Assembly: GCA_947631445.1 (NCBI GenBank)
Contig: CANRLN010000001.1
Span: forward strand, 1-64,000
Length of the DNA stretch: 64,000 bases
Reading direction: 5' to 3'
From: an uncultured Clostridia bacterium
GTDB taxonomy: Bacteria > Bacillota > Clostridia > Oscillospirales > Ruminococcaceae
This document shows positions 16,500 to 24,065 of this stretch, in pieces (within the stretch, counting starts at the first letter, position 1; every line of letters starts with the position of its first letter). Below the pieces are notes generated by a model. That model had not been told where the DNA came from. It saw nothing but the letters and a program-made list of their open reading frames with translations, and did not search any database. A program made the position numbers and the translations under genes.

Positions 16500-17870
16500 C
16501 TAATAATACAGCTTGTAATCATCGTCCTTTTCTACAACAATCTGTTCATTATAAGGCGGACTTATCGGCAGGATAATTGTAACGGTAGTTCCGCAGTTCA
16601 CACGACTTTCAATATCCATTGTTCCTCCATGAAGGTAAACAATTTCATCGCAGATTGCAAGACCAATTCCGCTACCTCTTTTGGTGTAATCCTCCTTATA
16701 GAATTTTTCCTTCACCCTTTCCAAACTTTCCTTGGAAATTCCTCTGCCCGTATCCGAAACAACTATTTTTACCTTGCCTTCTTGATAACTACCGCTTAGC
16801 GTTACAACAATGGTTTCGCCATATGAACAATACTTAAGGGCATTGTCCACAAGGTTTATAAACACCTGTTTCAAACGGTTTTTGTCGCAGTTTATTCTCG
16901 GGAAATCATTGTCCACATAATATTTCATTTTTATTCCCATATCCTGCCCTCTTTTTTGATAGATAAAATACAATATTTCAAATTCTTTTGCAATATTTTC
17001 GTTTTTAATATGCAGTATAATTCTATTGCTTTCCATCTTTGAAAAATCAAGCAGTTCTTCTACCATCTGCGAAAGCCTTTGGGTTTCGGAATTTATAATA
17101 TTAAGTCCCATATGCAAAAGCTTAATGTCATAACCGTTTTCGGAATAGTCGCCTGCCTGACTTATAGTTTCCACCCAGCCTTTTATTGCCGTAAGCGGTG
17201 TTCTGAGTTCGTGCGAAACAGATGAAATAAAATCATTCTGCATTTTATCCTCTTTTTCAAGGCGGTCTGCCATTTCATTTATTGAATTTTTAAGCTGATT
17301 AATTTCGTCAAAACTATCCTCCTGCACAACCCTTACATTGCTTTTTCCAATGGATAATTCTTTTGCAGTTTTGGTTATATTTAAAATCGGCTGTTCAATT
17401 TCGCCAGCAAACCGACAACCTAACCTAAACACAAAAAAAGATAATCCCGCAAAAATCAGAATTAAAATTATCAGCCAAAACAGCAGCTGACATTCAATGC
17501 TTAAAAGCGAATATTCTATTCTAATTGCTGTATAATTATCTTTAGCCACATTTGTAACAAGCATATTGTTTTGAAAATCCGTTTTATCAAAAAAATCATC
17601 GTTTTTTTTCAAAGCCACAAGTTTAATTCTATCATTGTCTTTAAAAAGATTTATAACATTCTGCACACCATTTTCGGGAAACTGTTGCAAAACAGAGGTT
17701 ACAAGATTTTTTTGAGAGGATATATAATTTTTAGCTGATATAAAATATTCTGTGCCTATAATCACAAAAACAATCAGTTCAATTACAGCAAGTATAATAC
17801 AAAAATATTTAAAATCTGAAAAAATCCATTTTGACTTTATGCAGTTTTTTGACCGTTCTTTTTTTTTCAT
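16500..17870 (-). CDS. HAMP-domain sensor histidine kinase
   Basis: A 456-residue membrane sensor. A helix at about residues 22-44 and a second at 133-153 bracket an extracytoplasmic domain of about 90 residues. A HAMP linker follows, then HisKA with SSVSHELRTPLTAIKGW near residue 214 and an HATPase domain with the N box DNALKYC, G1 DTGRGIS and GSGIGLAI motifs. It is encoded 29 bp after its response regulator and shares that operon. The class resembles WalK/PhoR-like kinases; the signal is unknown. Confidence 0.92.
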   Translation of the reverse strand: MKKKERSKNCIKSKWIFSDFKYFCIILAVIELIVFVIIGTEYFISAKNYISSQKNLVTSVLQQFPENGVQNVINLFKDNDRIKLVALKKNDDFFDKTDFQNNMLVTNVAKDNYTAIRIEYSLLSIECQLLFWLIILILIFAGLSFFVFRLGCRFAGEIEQPILNITKTAKELSIGKSNVRVVQEDSFDEINQLKNSINEMADRLEKEDKMQNDFISSVSHELRTPLTAIKGWVETISQAGDYSENGYDIKLLHMGLNIINSETQRLSQMVEELLDFSKMESNRIILHIKNENIAKEFEILYFIYQKRGQDMGIKMKYYVDNDFPRINCDKNRLKQVFINLVDNALKYCSYGETIVVTLSGSYQEGKVKIVVSDTGRGISKESLERVKEKFYKEDYTKRGSGIGLAICDEIVYLHGGTMDIESRVNCGTTVTIILPISPPYNEQIVVEKDDDYKLYY

Positions 17871-17899
17871 AAATTAACGTCCTCGGTTTTTTTCTTTTT

Positions 17900-18604
17900 T
17901 TATAGACTTGCCCATTTATATCCATATCCCCAAATTGTGATTATATACTTGGGTTCTGAAGGGTTATCCTCAATTTTCATTCTTATTCTTCTTATGTTCA
18001 CATCAACAATCTTATCATCACCGTAATAGCTATCCCCCCAAATATGGTTGAGTATACAGCTTCTGTCAAGGGCGGTGTTAGGGTTTTTAAGGAAAAACTC
18101 CATAATCTGATATTCAACCTGTGTAAGGTCAATCGGAGAGTCGTTTTTATAAACCATACGACTTTTAAGATTGATAGTAAAAGGACCAGAGGTTATAGTG
18201 CTGACCTGTTGAACAACCGGCACGCTGTATCCCACCCTTCGGCAGACTGCGTCCACCCTTGCAATAAGTTCAGAAATAGAAAAAGGCTTGGTAATATAAT
18301 CGTCCGCACCGTTCATAAGGCTGGTGATTTTATCCATCTCCTGCGTTTTTGCTGAAAGCATTATTATTCCCATAACAGGGCTTTTTTCTCTGAACATCTT
18401 GCAAAGGGTTATTCCGTCCACTCCCGGCATCATAATATCCAAAAGGGCAATATCAAAACTATTAGGGGCATTTTCAAACGCATCAATAGCGTCCTCGCCA
18501 CAGTTTACCGATACAACATCATAACCGCTTCTTATAAGATTAATAATTATAAACTCACGAATTGAATCTTCGTCCTCGCAAACCAAAACTCTTTTCATAT
18601 CCAT
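17900..18604 (-). CDS. OmpR/PhoB-family response regulator
   Basis: A 234-residue DNA-binding regulator. The receiver domain has the acidic pair E10-D11, phosphoacceptor D56 in ALLDIMMPG and K in DDYITKPFS near 106-114. The winged-helix domain contains LTQVEYQIMEFFLKNPNTAL and the C-terminal IRRIRMKIED..YIITIWGYGYKW. ATG 18604 follows GGAGGG; an ATG two codons later is equally possible. It forms a pair with the kinase downstream. The leader carries a hairpin at 18690-18716 that could attenuate the transcript. Confidence 0.93.
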   Translation of the reverse strand: MDMKRVLVCEDEDSIREFIIINLIRSGYDVVSVNCGEDAIDAFENAPNSFDIALLDIMMPGVDGITLCKMFREKSPVMGIIMLSAKTQEMDKITSLMNGADDYITKPFSISELIARVDAVCRRVGYSVPVVQQVSTITSGPFTINLKSRMVYKNDSPIDLTQVEYQIMEFFLKNPNTALDRSCILNHIWGDSYYGDDKIVDVNIRRIRMKIEDNPSEPKYIITIWGYGYKWASL

Positions 18605-18689
18605 ACTTTAAAACCCTCCAATTTATGTAAATGTCAAAAAATCAGATGCTGCATTCTGATTTTCCGATTTATAATACTAAAAAACATTT

Positions 18690-18716
18690 GTTTTCTTTGC
18701 AGAAAGCAAAGAAAAC
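18690..18716 (-). promoter_or_regulatory. Leader hairpin before the response regulator
   Basis: GTTTTCTTTGC and GCAAAGAAAAC form a perfect 11-bp stem. On the minus strand it lies between the promoter (18755-18783) and the start at 18604 and is followed by a T-rich stretch, so it could act as an attenuator. It shares only the outer bases with the GC-rich interspersed hairpins. Confidence 0.45.
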
Positions 18717-18754
18717 AGTCGAAAAAAATATAAAATCCGTTTGCTTATTACTTT

Positions 18755-18783
18755 ATTATAACACATTGTTTTCTATTTGTCAA
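18755..18783 (-). promoter_or_regulatory. Promoter of the two-component operon
   Basis: TTGACA (18778-18783), 17 bp, TATAAT (18755-18760) on the minus strand. The 314-bp gap otherwise contains the leader hairpin and one interspersed core. Confidence 0.8.
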
Positions 18784-18849
18784 TAGTTTGTAAGATAAGA
18801 GAAATAATTTTTTTGAACAAATTTAAAAATAAATTTAAAAAGCAGAAAA

Positions 18850-18878
18850 AAATTTCCCTGCCATTGGCGGGGAATAAT
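18850..18878. repeat. Interspersed hairpin element, core only
   Basis: TTCCCTGCCATTGGCGGGGAA at 18853-18873, a variant of the central palindrome, just past the stop of the metallophosphoesterase gene. Confidence 0.55.
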
Positions 18879-18918
18879 AATTAATAAAAATCAATTTTGT
18901 ATAGTTTTTTACAGTCCC

Positions 18919-19707
18919 TTATAATAGGGTATAAACAACCAATTCAGAAGTGTTCATAATCCTAAATTTTCCAAGCCCAGCCGAAACAAGTAGCTGGCTT
19001 TTTCCCGACCGGCTTTTATATATTCCTTTGGTATACTTTGGCATAAATTTTCTTTCGGGCGAAAGCACCCCGCCAACAAGTGGCAGTCTTACCACACCGC
19101 CATGCACATGACCGCTTGCAACCAAATCCGCCCCCCATTGGGCATACTTTTCAAACTCAAAAGGCGAATGGGCAAGTAGCAAAGTAAAACCGTCTTTTTT
19201 CCTGCCAAGCAGTTGATAGATTAATTCAAATTCAACTTGTGGAAGATTTGTATAGCTTCCGTCAGGGTTTTTATAAAATTTAATGGGTAGGTCTATACCA
19301 TATATATTAATAAAATCATTGCCTCTTATTAGCCTTGTGTTGTTGTTGCGGAGTATATGCACTCCAACTCCTTTAAGCGAACCACAAAATTTACTGCAAA
19401 CCTCTGGCGAATATATTTCATGGTTGCCAACACAAAAATAAACAGGAGCAATGTTCACAAGCTTTTCAGCAAGCCTAATTTTTCTATCTAAATTTAGTTC
19501 ATTTCTTGACATAAGGTCGCCGGTGATAATAATAATGTGCGGACGCAGTTTTTCAGTTTGTTCTACTATTTGAATATTATCCCTGCCAAACTGTGCCTTG
19601 TGCAGGTCGGAAATATGAAGTATTCTAAGACCTTTAAAGCTTGTTGGAAGATTTTCACACACAACATTTTCCTTGCGGATTTTAAGCGGAAGTTTATAAT
19701 CTTTCAT
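18919..19707 (-). CDS. Calcineurin-like metallophosphoesterase (YkuE-like)
   Basis: A 262-residue hydrolase with the full set of metallophosphoesterase motifs in order: LHISDLHKAQFG near residue 30, ITGDLM near 60, GNHEIY near 96, LLAHSP near 178 and SGHVHGG near 197. Similar proteins act on phosphate esters or UDP-diacylglucosamine-like lipids, but most have no leader peptide and no proven substrate; this one has none either. The ribosome site is AAAGGG. It stands alone between the two-component operon and a candidate small RNA. Confidence 0.85.
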   Translation of the reverse strand: MKDYKLPLKIRKENVVCENLPTSFKGLRILHISDLHKAQFGRDNIQIVEQTEKLRPHIIIITGDLMSRNELNLDRKIRLAEKLVNIAPVYFCVGNHEIYSPEVCSKFCGSLKGVGVHILRNNNTRLIRGNDFINIYGIDLPIKFYKNPDGSYTNLPQVEFELIYQLLGRKKDGFTLLLAHSPFEFEKYAQWGADLVASGHVHGGVVRLPLVGGVLSPERKFMPKYTKGIYKSRSGKSQLLVSAGLGKFRIMNTSELVVYTLL

Positions 19708-19759
19708 ATGCTATCCCTTTCTAAACAAATCTACATAAATATATTTTTTATAAAACACC

Positions 19760-19788
19760 TTGACAAATTAAAGTTTTTATGTTATAAT
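19760..19788 (+). promoter_or_regulatory. Promoter of a candidate small RNA
   Basis: TTGACA (19760-19765), 17 bp, extended -10 TGtTATAAT (TATAAT 19783-19788). No coding gene follows on this strand for 1.7 kb. Confidence 0.75.
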
Positions 19789-19794
19789 AAACGT

Positions 19795-19906
19795 ATAAAA
19801 AGTGAGTGTACTGCTTTAATAAAGCGGTTTACCTCCGAGGATTCTTAAGTTTGTTATTTAAAAAAATAATCGTCCTATGTGGTAGTGGGGCGGTTATTTC
19901 TTTTTG
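19795..19906 (+). ncRNA. Candidate small RNA of about 110 nt
   Basis: A consensus promoter is followed at the right distance by a short region ending in a terminator-like hairpin: AAATAATCGTCC pairs, with G-U pairs, to GGGGCGGTTATTT, followed by CTTTTTG. The body has two further elements: TACTGCTTT/AAAGCGGT and CCTCCGAGG. There is no plausible ORF. The CCGAGG element recalls the L10 leader but the rest does not match it. The next gene is on the opposite strand, so this is not a leader. Confidence 0.6.
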
Positions 19907-19962
19907 TTTTTCAAATTTTTGATTATTGTTGAAGTTGGCATTGTCTATATTATAAATAATAA

Positions 19963-20811
19963 CTACTTTTCCAGATATTCTTGTATTTGTTGTTGCATTT
20001 TTTTTGTTTGAACATACCCCAGTTTGTAAAGTTCATCAAGCTTTTTAGGGTTGTTTTCTGTTCTTGAAATGTTAAAGGTAGTTTTTGGAACAATAAGAAT
20101 AATTTCACCATTTCTTGCCATTTGTTTTAGTCTGTCGGTTTGATTATTATATTTTTCTGTTCTTTGGTGGGCAGCTTTCAAAAAATTAGGATAATTTTTA
20201 TAAATTCTGTCAACCAGTTTTTGCATTTTTTCGTCCTGCTTAACATAATCCATTGGTCTTGTTAGCACCACAATATTTTTATTGCAACCCATTTCAAGGC
20301 TTCTGTCAATAGGAATGGAATCAGAAAAACCGCCGTCCATATAGTAGGCATTGTTTATCTCAATCGGCGGAAAAAGCAAGGGCAACGCACAACTTGCTCT
20401 TAGCGATGTAAAGCTTTTATCCTCCGAAGTAACCTCGAAATATTCTGCCTCGCCCGTTTCTATATTGGTAACAGCAGCCTCAAATTTGCCACCGAAGCTA
20501 TCAAAGGTTTCAAAATCCAATGGTAAAATCTCGTTGGGAATCTCGTCAAAAACATAGTCAAGATTATAATAAGCCTTGTTTTTGGGATTAATAAAATGCC
20601 TGAATCCCATATATTTTTTTTGGCACATATATTTTTTAACAAGTTCTCGGTTTCGTCCAAACTGTCTTGACACATAAGAAATGCCAAAAGCAGCTCCTGC
20701 CGAAGTGCCAACAACATAATCCGCTTGAACATTCATTTTAAGCAGACAGTCCATAACACCACAGGAAAAAACGGTTCTGCTTGCTCCTCCTTCAAAAACT
20801 ATACCTAACAT
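19963..20811 (-). CDS. Patatin-like phospholipase
   Basis: A 282-residue cytoplasmic serine acyl hydrolase of the patatin/RssA/YjjU type. It shows the oxyanion-hole motif FEGGASR at residues 6-12, the nucleophile elbow GTSAG near 35-39, and the catalytic Asp in DGGFSD near 158. The family hydrolyses phospholipids or lysophospholipids with a Ser-Asp dyad; the substrate here is unknown. It is transcribed alone from the promoter at 20920-20948. Confidence 0.9.
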   Translation of the reverse strand: MLGIVFEGGASRTVFSCGVMDCLLKMNVQADYVVGTSAGAAFGISYVSRQFGRNRELVKKYMCQKKYMGFRHFINPKNKAYYNLDYVFDEIPNEILPLDFETFDSFGGKFEAAVTNIETGEAEYFEVTSEDKSFTSLRASCALPLLFPPIEINNAYYMDGGFSDSIPIDRSLEMGCNKNIVVLTRPMDYVKQDEKMQKLVDRIYKNYPNFLKAAHQRTEKYNNQTDRLKQMARNGEIILIVPKTTFNISRTENNPKKLDELYKLGYVQTKKMQQQIQEYLEK

Positions 20812-20919
20812 AGAAAATCACCTTTCTTGATTTAATATCATAACACTTTAATATCTTTATTATATAGTATAATATTTATTTCTGTGTGCCTTGGCAAACA
20901 GATATTTTTTTATATTTAT

Positions 20920-20948
20920 ATTTTATCACAAATTTTGTTGGTTGTCAA
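20920..20948 (-). promoter_or_regulatory. Promoter of the patatin-like gene
   Basis: TTGACA (20943-20948), 17 bp, TAAAAT (20920-20925) on the minus strand. Confidence 0.65.
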
Positions 20949-20960
20949 GAAAAAAAATAG

Positions 20961-21084
20961 GGATTGGTCAATTGGCGTTGTAAAAAAATACATTTACAAA
21001 ATTAAATTAAAAAATCTTGTGTGTTTCCACGCCTACGGCGGGGAAACACTACAAAAAATTATAAACAACTTCTTTAGTCACTCC
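20961..21084 (+). repeat. Interspersed hairpin element, full-length 124-bp copy (MITE-like)
   Basis: Left end GGATTGGTCAATTGGCGTTG, right end on the opposite strand GGAGTGACTAAAGAAGTTGT. The central hairpin is GTGTTTCCACGCCTACGGCG..GGAAACAC. It aligns over its whole length with the copy at 8160-8287. It lies in the 684-bp gap between the patatin gene and the NlpC/P60 gene, beside promoters on both sides. Confidence 0.8.
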
Positions 21085-21256
21085 CCCAAAATATTCGGGT
21101 GTTTAAAATAATTATAACCAATTTACGAGGCACTTTCATTAATTTTATATGCCAAAAAAATTTATAATATATTCATTTTTAATCGTTATCCTGCACAAAG
21201 ATACATAAATTTTCCGAAATAAAACTACAAGGATTAATAAAGTTTTTTTCAAAGCC

Positions 21257-21285
21257 TTGACATTGAGAGCAAATTAGAGTATAAT
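21257..21285 (+). promoter_or_regulatory. Promoter of the NlpC/P60 gene
   Basis: TTGACA (21257-21262), 17 bp, TATAAT (21280-21285). It predicts a 5' leader of about 200 nt. Confidence 0.78.
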
Positions 21286-21291
21286 TAGTTA

Positions 21292-21495
21292 CAGATAAGT
21301 TACACAAACAGAAGTATTTTAACTACACTTAAAATATCAATAGGCAGTTTATTATTACTGTTTTTTCGTCTGCGATGGAAAACAATAATAAATTTTTATC
21401 GAACTACTACTGTTGTTTTTCTTGTTTCATAGTGGAAACAAAAAAATGTTTTAACTGTTTTTAAAATATGCAAAACGAAAAATAGGAGTTTTTTT
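21292..21495 (+). promoter_or_regulatory. Long structured 5' leader of the NlpC/P60 gene
   Basis: About 200 nt between promoter and ATG. Two similar hairpin units stand in tandem: one at 21356-21392 (TACTGTTTTTTCGTCTGCGA then TGGAAAACAA) and one at 21408-21448 (TACTGTTGTTTTTCTTGTTT then AGTGGAAACAA). Both have a GTTTC-type arm pairing with GGAAAC. It does not match the c-di-AMP ydaO riboswitch that often precedes such genes. A regulatory role is inferred from length and repetition only. Confidence 0.45.
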
Positions 21496-23091
21496 ATGTA
21501 CATATTACCAAAAATAAAACGATTGACAGCGTTGGCACTGGCTATTGTAATAACTTTTGGAACAGCATCAATTTATAATTCAGAAAAGTTGCCTGTTTCG
21601 GCAGAAAAACAGCAGGTGGATATTCAAGAGGAATACCGCCAGAAGCTTGACGAACTGAAAAAACAGGAACAAGACCTTATCAACAAGAAAAATCAAGCGG
21701 ACGCAGATATAAATAATCAAAAGGACGTTTCCGCCGACCTGCAACAGCAGATTAAAACTATCGAAGAACAAATCGAAACTACTAAAGAATATCTTAATAA
21801 TCTTGAAAACGATATTGCCGACCTTGACAAACAAATAAACGAAAATCAAATCAGCATTGAGGATATGCAAGGTCAGATTAATGACGGTGTCGGCGATTTT
21901 AAAACAAGGCTTAGAGCCGTTTATGTGGCAGGCTCGGATACCTACACCCAAATGCTTATGAACTCGGATAATTTTTACGATGTTTTAATGCGAATGGAAC
22001 TTATAAAGCGTGTTGCACAGCACGACAACGATAATATAACTGGTCTTATCTCGCTTAAAGACGAATTTGTTCAGACCAAACAAACCCTTGAAGTTCAACA
22101 GGGTGAAATGTCCAACAAGTCCACCGAATATGGCAATACAATGGTTGAACTTATAGACGAAGAAGCAAGGCTTAAACTTTTGTATCAGCAGTCGGAGGAT
22201 AATCTTAAAGGCTATCAAAATTCGCTTAGCGATTATAACAGCCAGCTTTATAAACTTCGTGAGCAGATAACACAGATTTCAAAAGAAGCAAAAACAGCTA
22301 CCACCACTACTACTACTACAACCCCTGCTCCAAAAACCACCACAACAACAAAGGCAAAAAACAGTAGCAAAAAAACCACCACAACCACCAGTAAGAAAAA
22401 TAGCAATAAATCCACAAGCAAAAAAACTACTACCCAAAAAGCTACAACCACCAAGGCAACAACGCCAAAAACAACAACTACTACAACCACTACAACTCAG
22501 CAAATTCAAGAACCTGTTTACCAACAGCCACAAGAGGAACAGCCAGTAGATAATTATCAAGACAATAATAATTATGTTGAACCACAGCCTGAGCCAACTC
22601 CAGAGCCTCAGCCAGCTCCAGAGCCTCAACCAGTTCCACAACCTCAGCCTGAACCCGAACCCGAGCCAACCCCAGAGCCTCAGCCTGAACCTGAACCAGA
22701 ACAGCCAGTTCAATCAAGTGGCGATTTGGAATCGGTTATCAACTATGCAAAGAGTAATGTCGGCGGAAGTTATGTATGGGGCGGAAGTGCTTACCGTGCA
22801 ACCGACTGTTCGGGTCTTATGATGCTTTCTTATGCACAGATTGGCATTTCACTTCCTCACAAGGCTTCTCAGCAGGCAAGCTACGGCACAGCCGTTTCTT
22901 ATGACAATCTTGCCCCCGGAGATTTAGTATTCTTTGGCGGTTCTTCCACATCGTCCATATACCATGTTGGAATGTATATTGGTGATGACAAGATGGTTCA
23001 TGCCGCAAACACCGATTCGGGAATTATTATCTCGTATCTTTCAAGTTTCTGCTCCTCAAATAATATAACCTGTATCCGCAGACTTGTATAA
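21496..23091 (+). CDS. Secreted NlpC/P60 peptidoglycan endopeptidase with coiled-coil stalk
   Basis: A 531-residue cell-wall hydrolase. Residues 1-37 form a signal peptide. Residues 40-265 are a long coiled coil resembling CwlO/PcsB N-termini, probably the part touched by FtsEX. Residues 270-345 are a Thr/Lys-rich linker, 345-410 a Pro-Glu-Gln repeat region (EPQPEPTPEPQPAP type). The catalytic NlpC/P60 domain fills the C-terminus, with C438 in TDCSG, H490 in HVGMYIG and a third polar residue at H502. Such enzymes cut between D-Glu and the diamino acid of the stem peptide. It has a strong ribosome site, a long leader and its own terminator. Confidence 0.92.
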   Translation: MYILPKIKRLTALALAIVITFGTASIYNSEKLPVSAEKQQVDIQEEYRQKLDELKKQEQDLINKKNQADADINNQKDVSADLQQQIKTIEEQIETTKEYLNNLENDIADLDKQINENQISIEDMQGQINDGVGDFKTRLRAVYVAGSDTYTQMLMNSDNFYDVLMRMELIKRVAQHDNDNITGLISLKDEFVQTKQTLEVQQGEMSNKSTEYGNTMVELIDEEARLKLLYQQSEDNLKGYQNSLSDYNSQLYKLREQITQISKEAKTATTTTTTTTPAPKTTTTTKAKNSSKKTTTTTSKKNSNKSTSKKTTTQKATTTKATTPKTTTTTTTTTQQIQEPVYQQPQEEQPVDNYQDNNNYVEPQPEPTPEPQPAPEPQPVPQPQPEPEPEPTPEPQPEPEPEQPVQSSGDLESVINYAKSNVGGSYVWGGSAYRATDCSGLMMLSYAQIGISLPHKASQQASYGTAVSYDNLAPGDLVFFGGSSTSSIYHVGMYIGDDKMVHAANTDSGIIISYLSSFCSSNNITCIRRLV

Positions 23092-23099
23092 TATCAAAA

Positions 23100-23127
23100 A
23101 AACCTGCTATATAGCAGGTTTTTTTTA
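23100..23127 (+). terminator. Terminator of the NlpC/P60 gene
   Basis: AACCTGCTATATAGCAGGTT followed by six more Ts; a perfect stem. Confidence 0.9.
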
Positions 23128-23171
23128 AATCTTATAATTTTCTTATGACTTTCTTAAGATTTTCTTAAGGT
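23128..23171 (+). promoter_or_regulatory. Array of 11-bp direct repeats, probable response-regulator operator
   Basis: Three consecutive units TTTCTTATGAC (23139-23149), TTTCTTAAGAT (23150-23160) and TTTCTTAAGGT (23161-23171), preceded by a weaker unit AATCTTATAAT (23128-23138). The 11-bp period and the placement ending two bases before the -35 box are typical of OmpR-family activator sites. Confidence 0.7.
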
Positions 23172-23173
23172 CA

Positions 23174-23202
23174 TTGACTTTACTTTTCTATAATGATATA
23201 AT
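23174..23202 (+). promoter_or_regulatory. Promoter of the VanY-like / sensor kinase pair
   Basis: TTGACT (23174-23179), 17 bp, extended -10 TGaTATAAT (TATAAT 23197-23202). Confidence 0.75.
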
Positions 23203-23274
23203 TATTAAAGCGGGCAAGGTAATAAAACAGAAAAATATAAATGCCCAATTATATTATTTTTAGGAGCAAAAGAA

Positions 23275-24027
23275 ATGAAACAACAAAACAAAAAAATTCA
23301 GAAAAGCAGTAAAAAGAAAAAAAGCACTAAAAAAATTCTTATTCCTGCCTTTCTGGCACTGATTTTGACCTTTTCGGGTTTGGCTTTAAAATGCTTTAAC
23401 GATATGAACAGTAAAAATCCGAAATATTTTAATTATTTTAAAGGGGTAGAATGTGGTTACAATCAGGCTGAAACTCAAGACGACAAACAATGGGAACTTT
23501 TGCTTGTCAACAAAAGCCACCCTCTTTCCAAAGACTACAAACCAAATCTTATAACTTTAAATGGCGGTGAGCAAATAGATGAAAGAATTTTTTATCCATT
23601 AAAAGAAATGTTTGAAGACGCAAAGAAAAATCAAATTTACCTTTGTATAAATTCTGCTTATCGTTCTTTTAAACAGCAACAACAAACAATGCAGGACTAT
23701 ATAGACGACTATATAAGCCAAGGAATGGACAAACAGTCGGCAGAGCAGAAGGCACTGGAATATGTGGCGGTGGCAGGCACAAGCGAACACCAAACAGGTC
23801 TTTGCCTTGATATAAGTGCAGACGGCGACTGGGATATAAAACAACAGGCTTATGACTGGCTTTATAGCAATTCTTATAAATACGGTTTTATTCTGCGTTA
23901 TCCTCAAAACAAATCAGCTATAACCGGAATTGAATATGAACCGTGGCATTACAGATATGTTGGAAGTTATTCAAATGATATTTTTGAAAGCGGTCTTTGC
24001 CTTGAAGAATACCTAAAAATAAATTAA
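23275..24027 (+). CDS. VanY-type D-alanyl-D-alanine carboxypeptidase
   Basis: A 250-residue membrane-anchored zinc peptidase that trims the terminal D-Ala from peptidoglycan stem peptides. A Lys-rich N-terminus and one helix at about residues 20-40 anchor it. The peptidase M15B/VanY domain has LCINSAYRSFKQQQ near 122, the zinc motif SEHQTGLCLDI near 171-181 and EPWHYRYVG near 222-230. It is followed 38 bp later by a large sensor kinase. A repeat-type operator sits directly upstream of its promoter. Association with glycopeptide resistance is not supported, because no VanHAX genes are present. Confidence 0.9.
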   Translation: MKQQNKKIQKSSKKKKSTKKILIPAFLALILTFSGLALKCFNDMNSKNPKYFNYFKGVECGYNQAETQDDKQWELLLVNKSHPLSKDYKPNLITLNGGEQIDERIFYPLKEMFEDAKKNQIYLCINSAYRSFKQQQQTMQDYIDDYISQGMDKQSAEQKALEYVAVAGTSEHQTGLCLDISADGDWDIKQQAYDWLYSNSYKYGFILRYPQNKSAITGIEYEPWHYRYVGSYSNDIFESGLCLEEYLKIN

Positions 24028-24065
24028 AAAAATCCAAACCATCAACTTCTAAAAGGGGAATTTTT

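Noticed and set aside
18690-18716. Counting this hairpin as a member of the interspersed element family
   Set aside because: It lacks the GC-rich CCCCGCC core and end motifs; only the outer GTTTTC/GAAAAC bases agree.
21292-21495. ydaO-type c-di-AMP riboswitch before the NlpC/P60 gene
   Set aside because: The GC-rich conserved motifs of that riboswitch are absent; the leader is AT-rich with short hairpins.
22248-22717. Minus-strand frames rich in Val, Leu and Trp opposite the NlpC/P60 gene
   Set aside because: They are shadows of the Thr-rich and Pro/Glu/Gln-rich linkers on the plus strand and have no ribosome sites.
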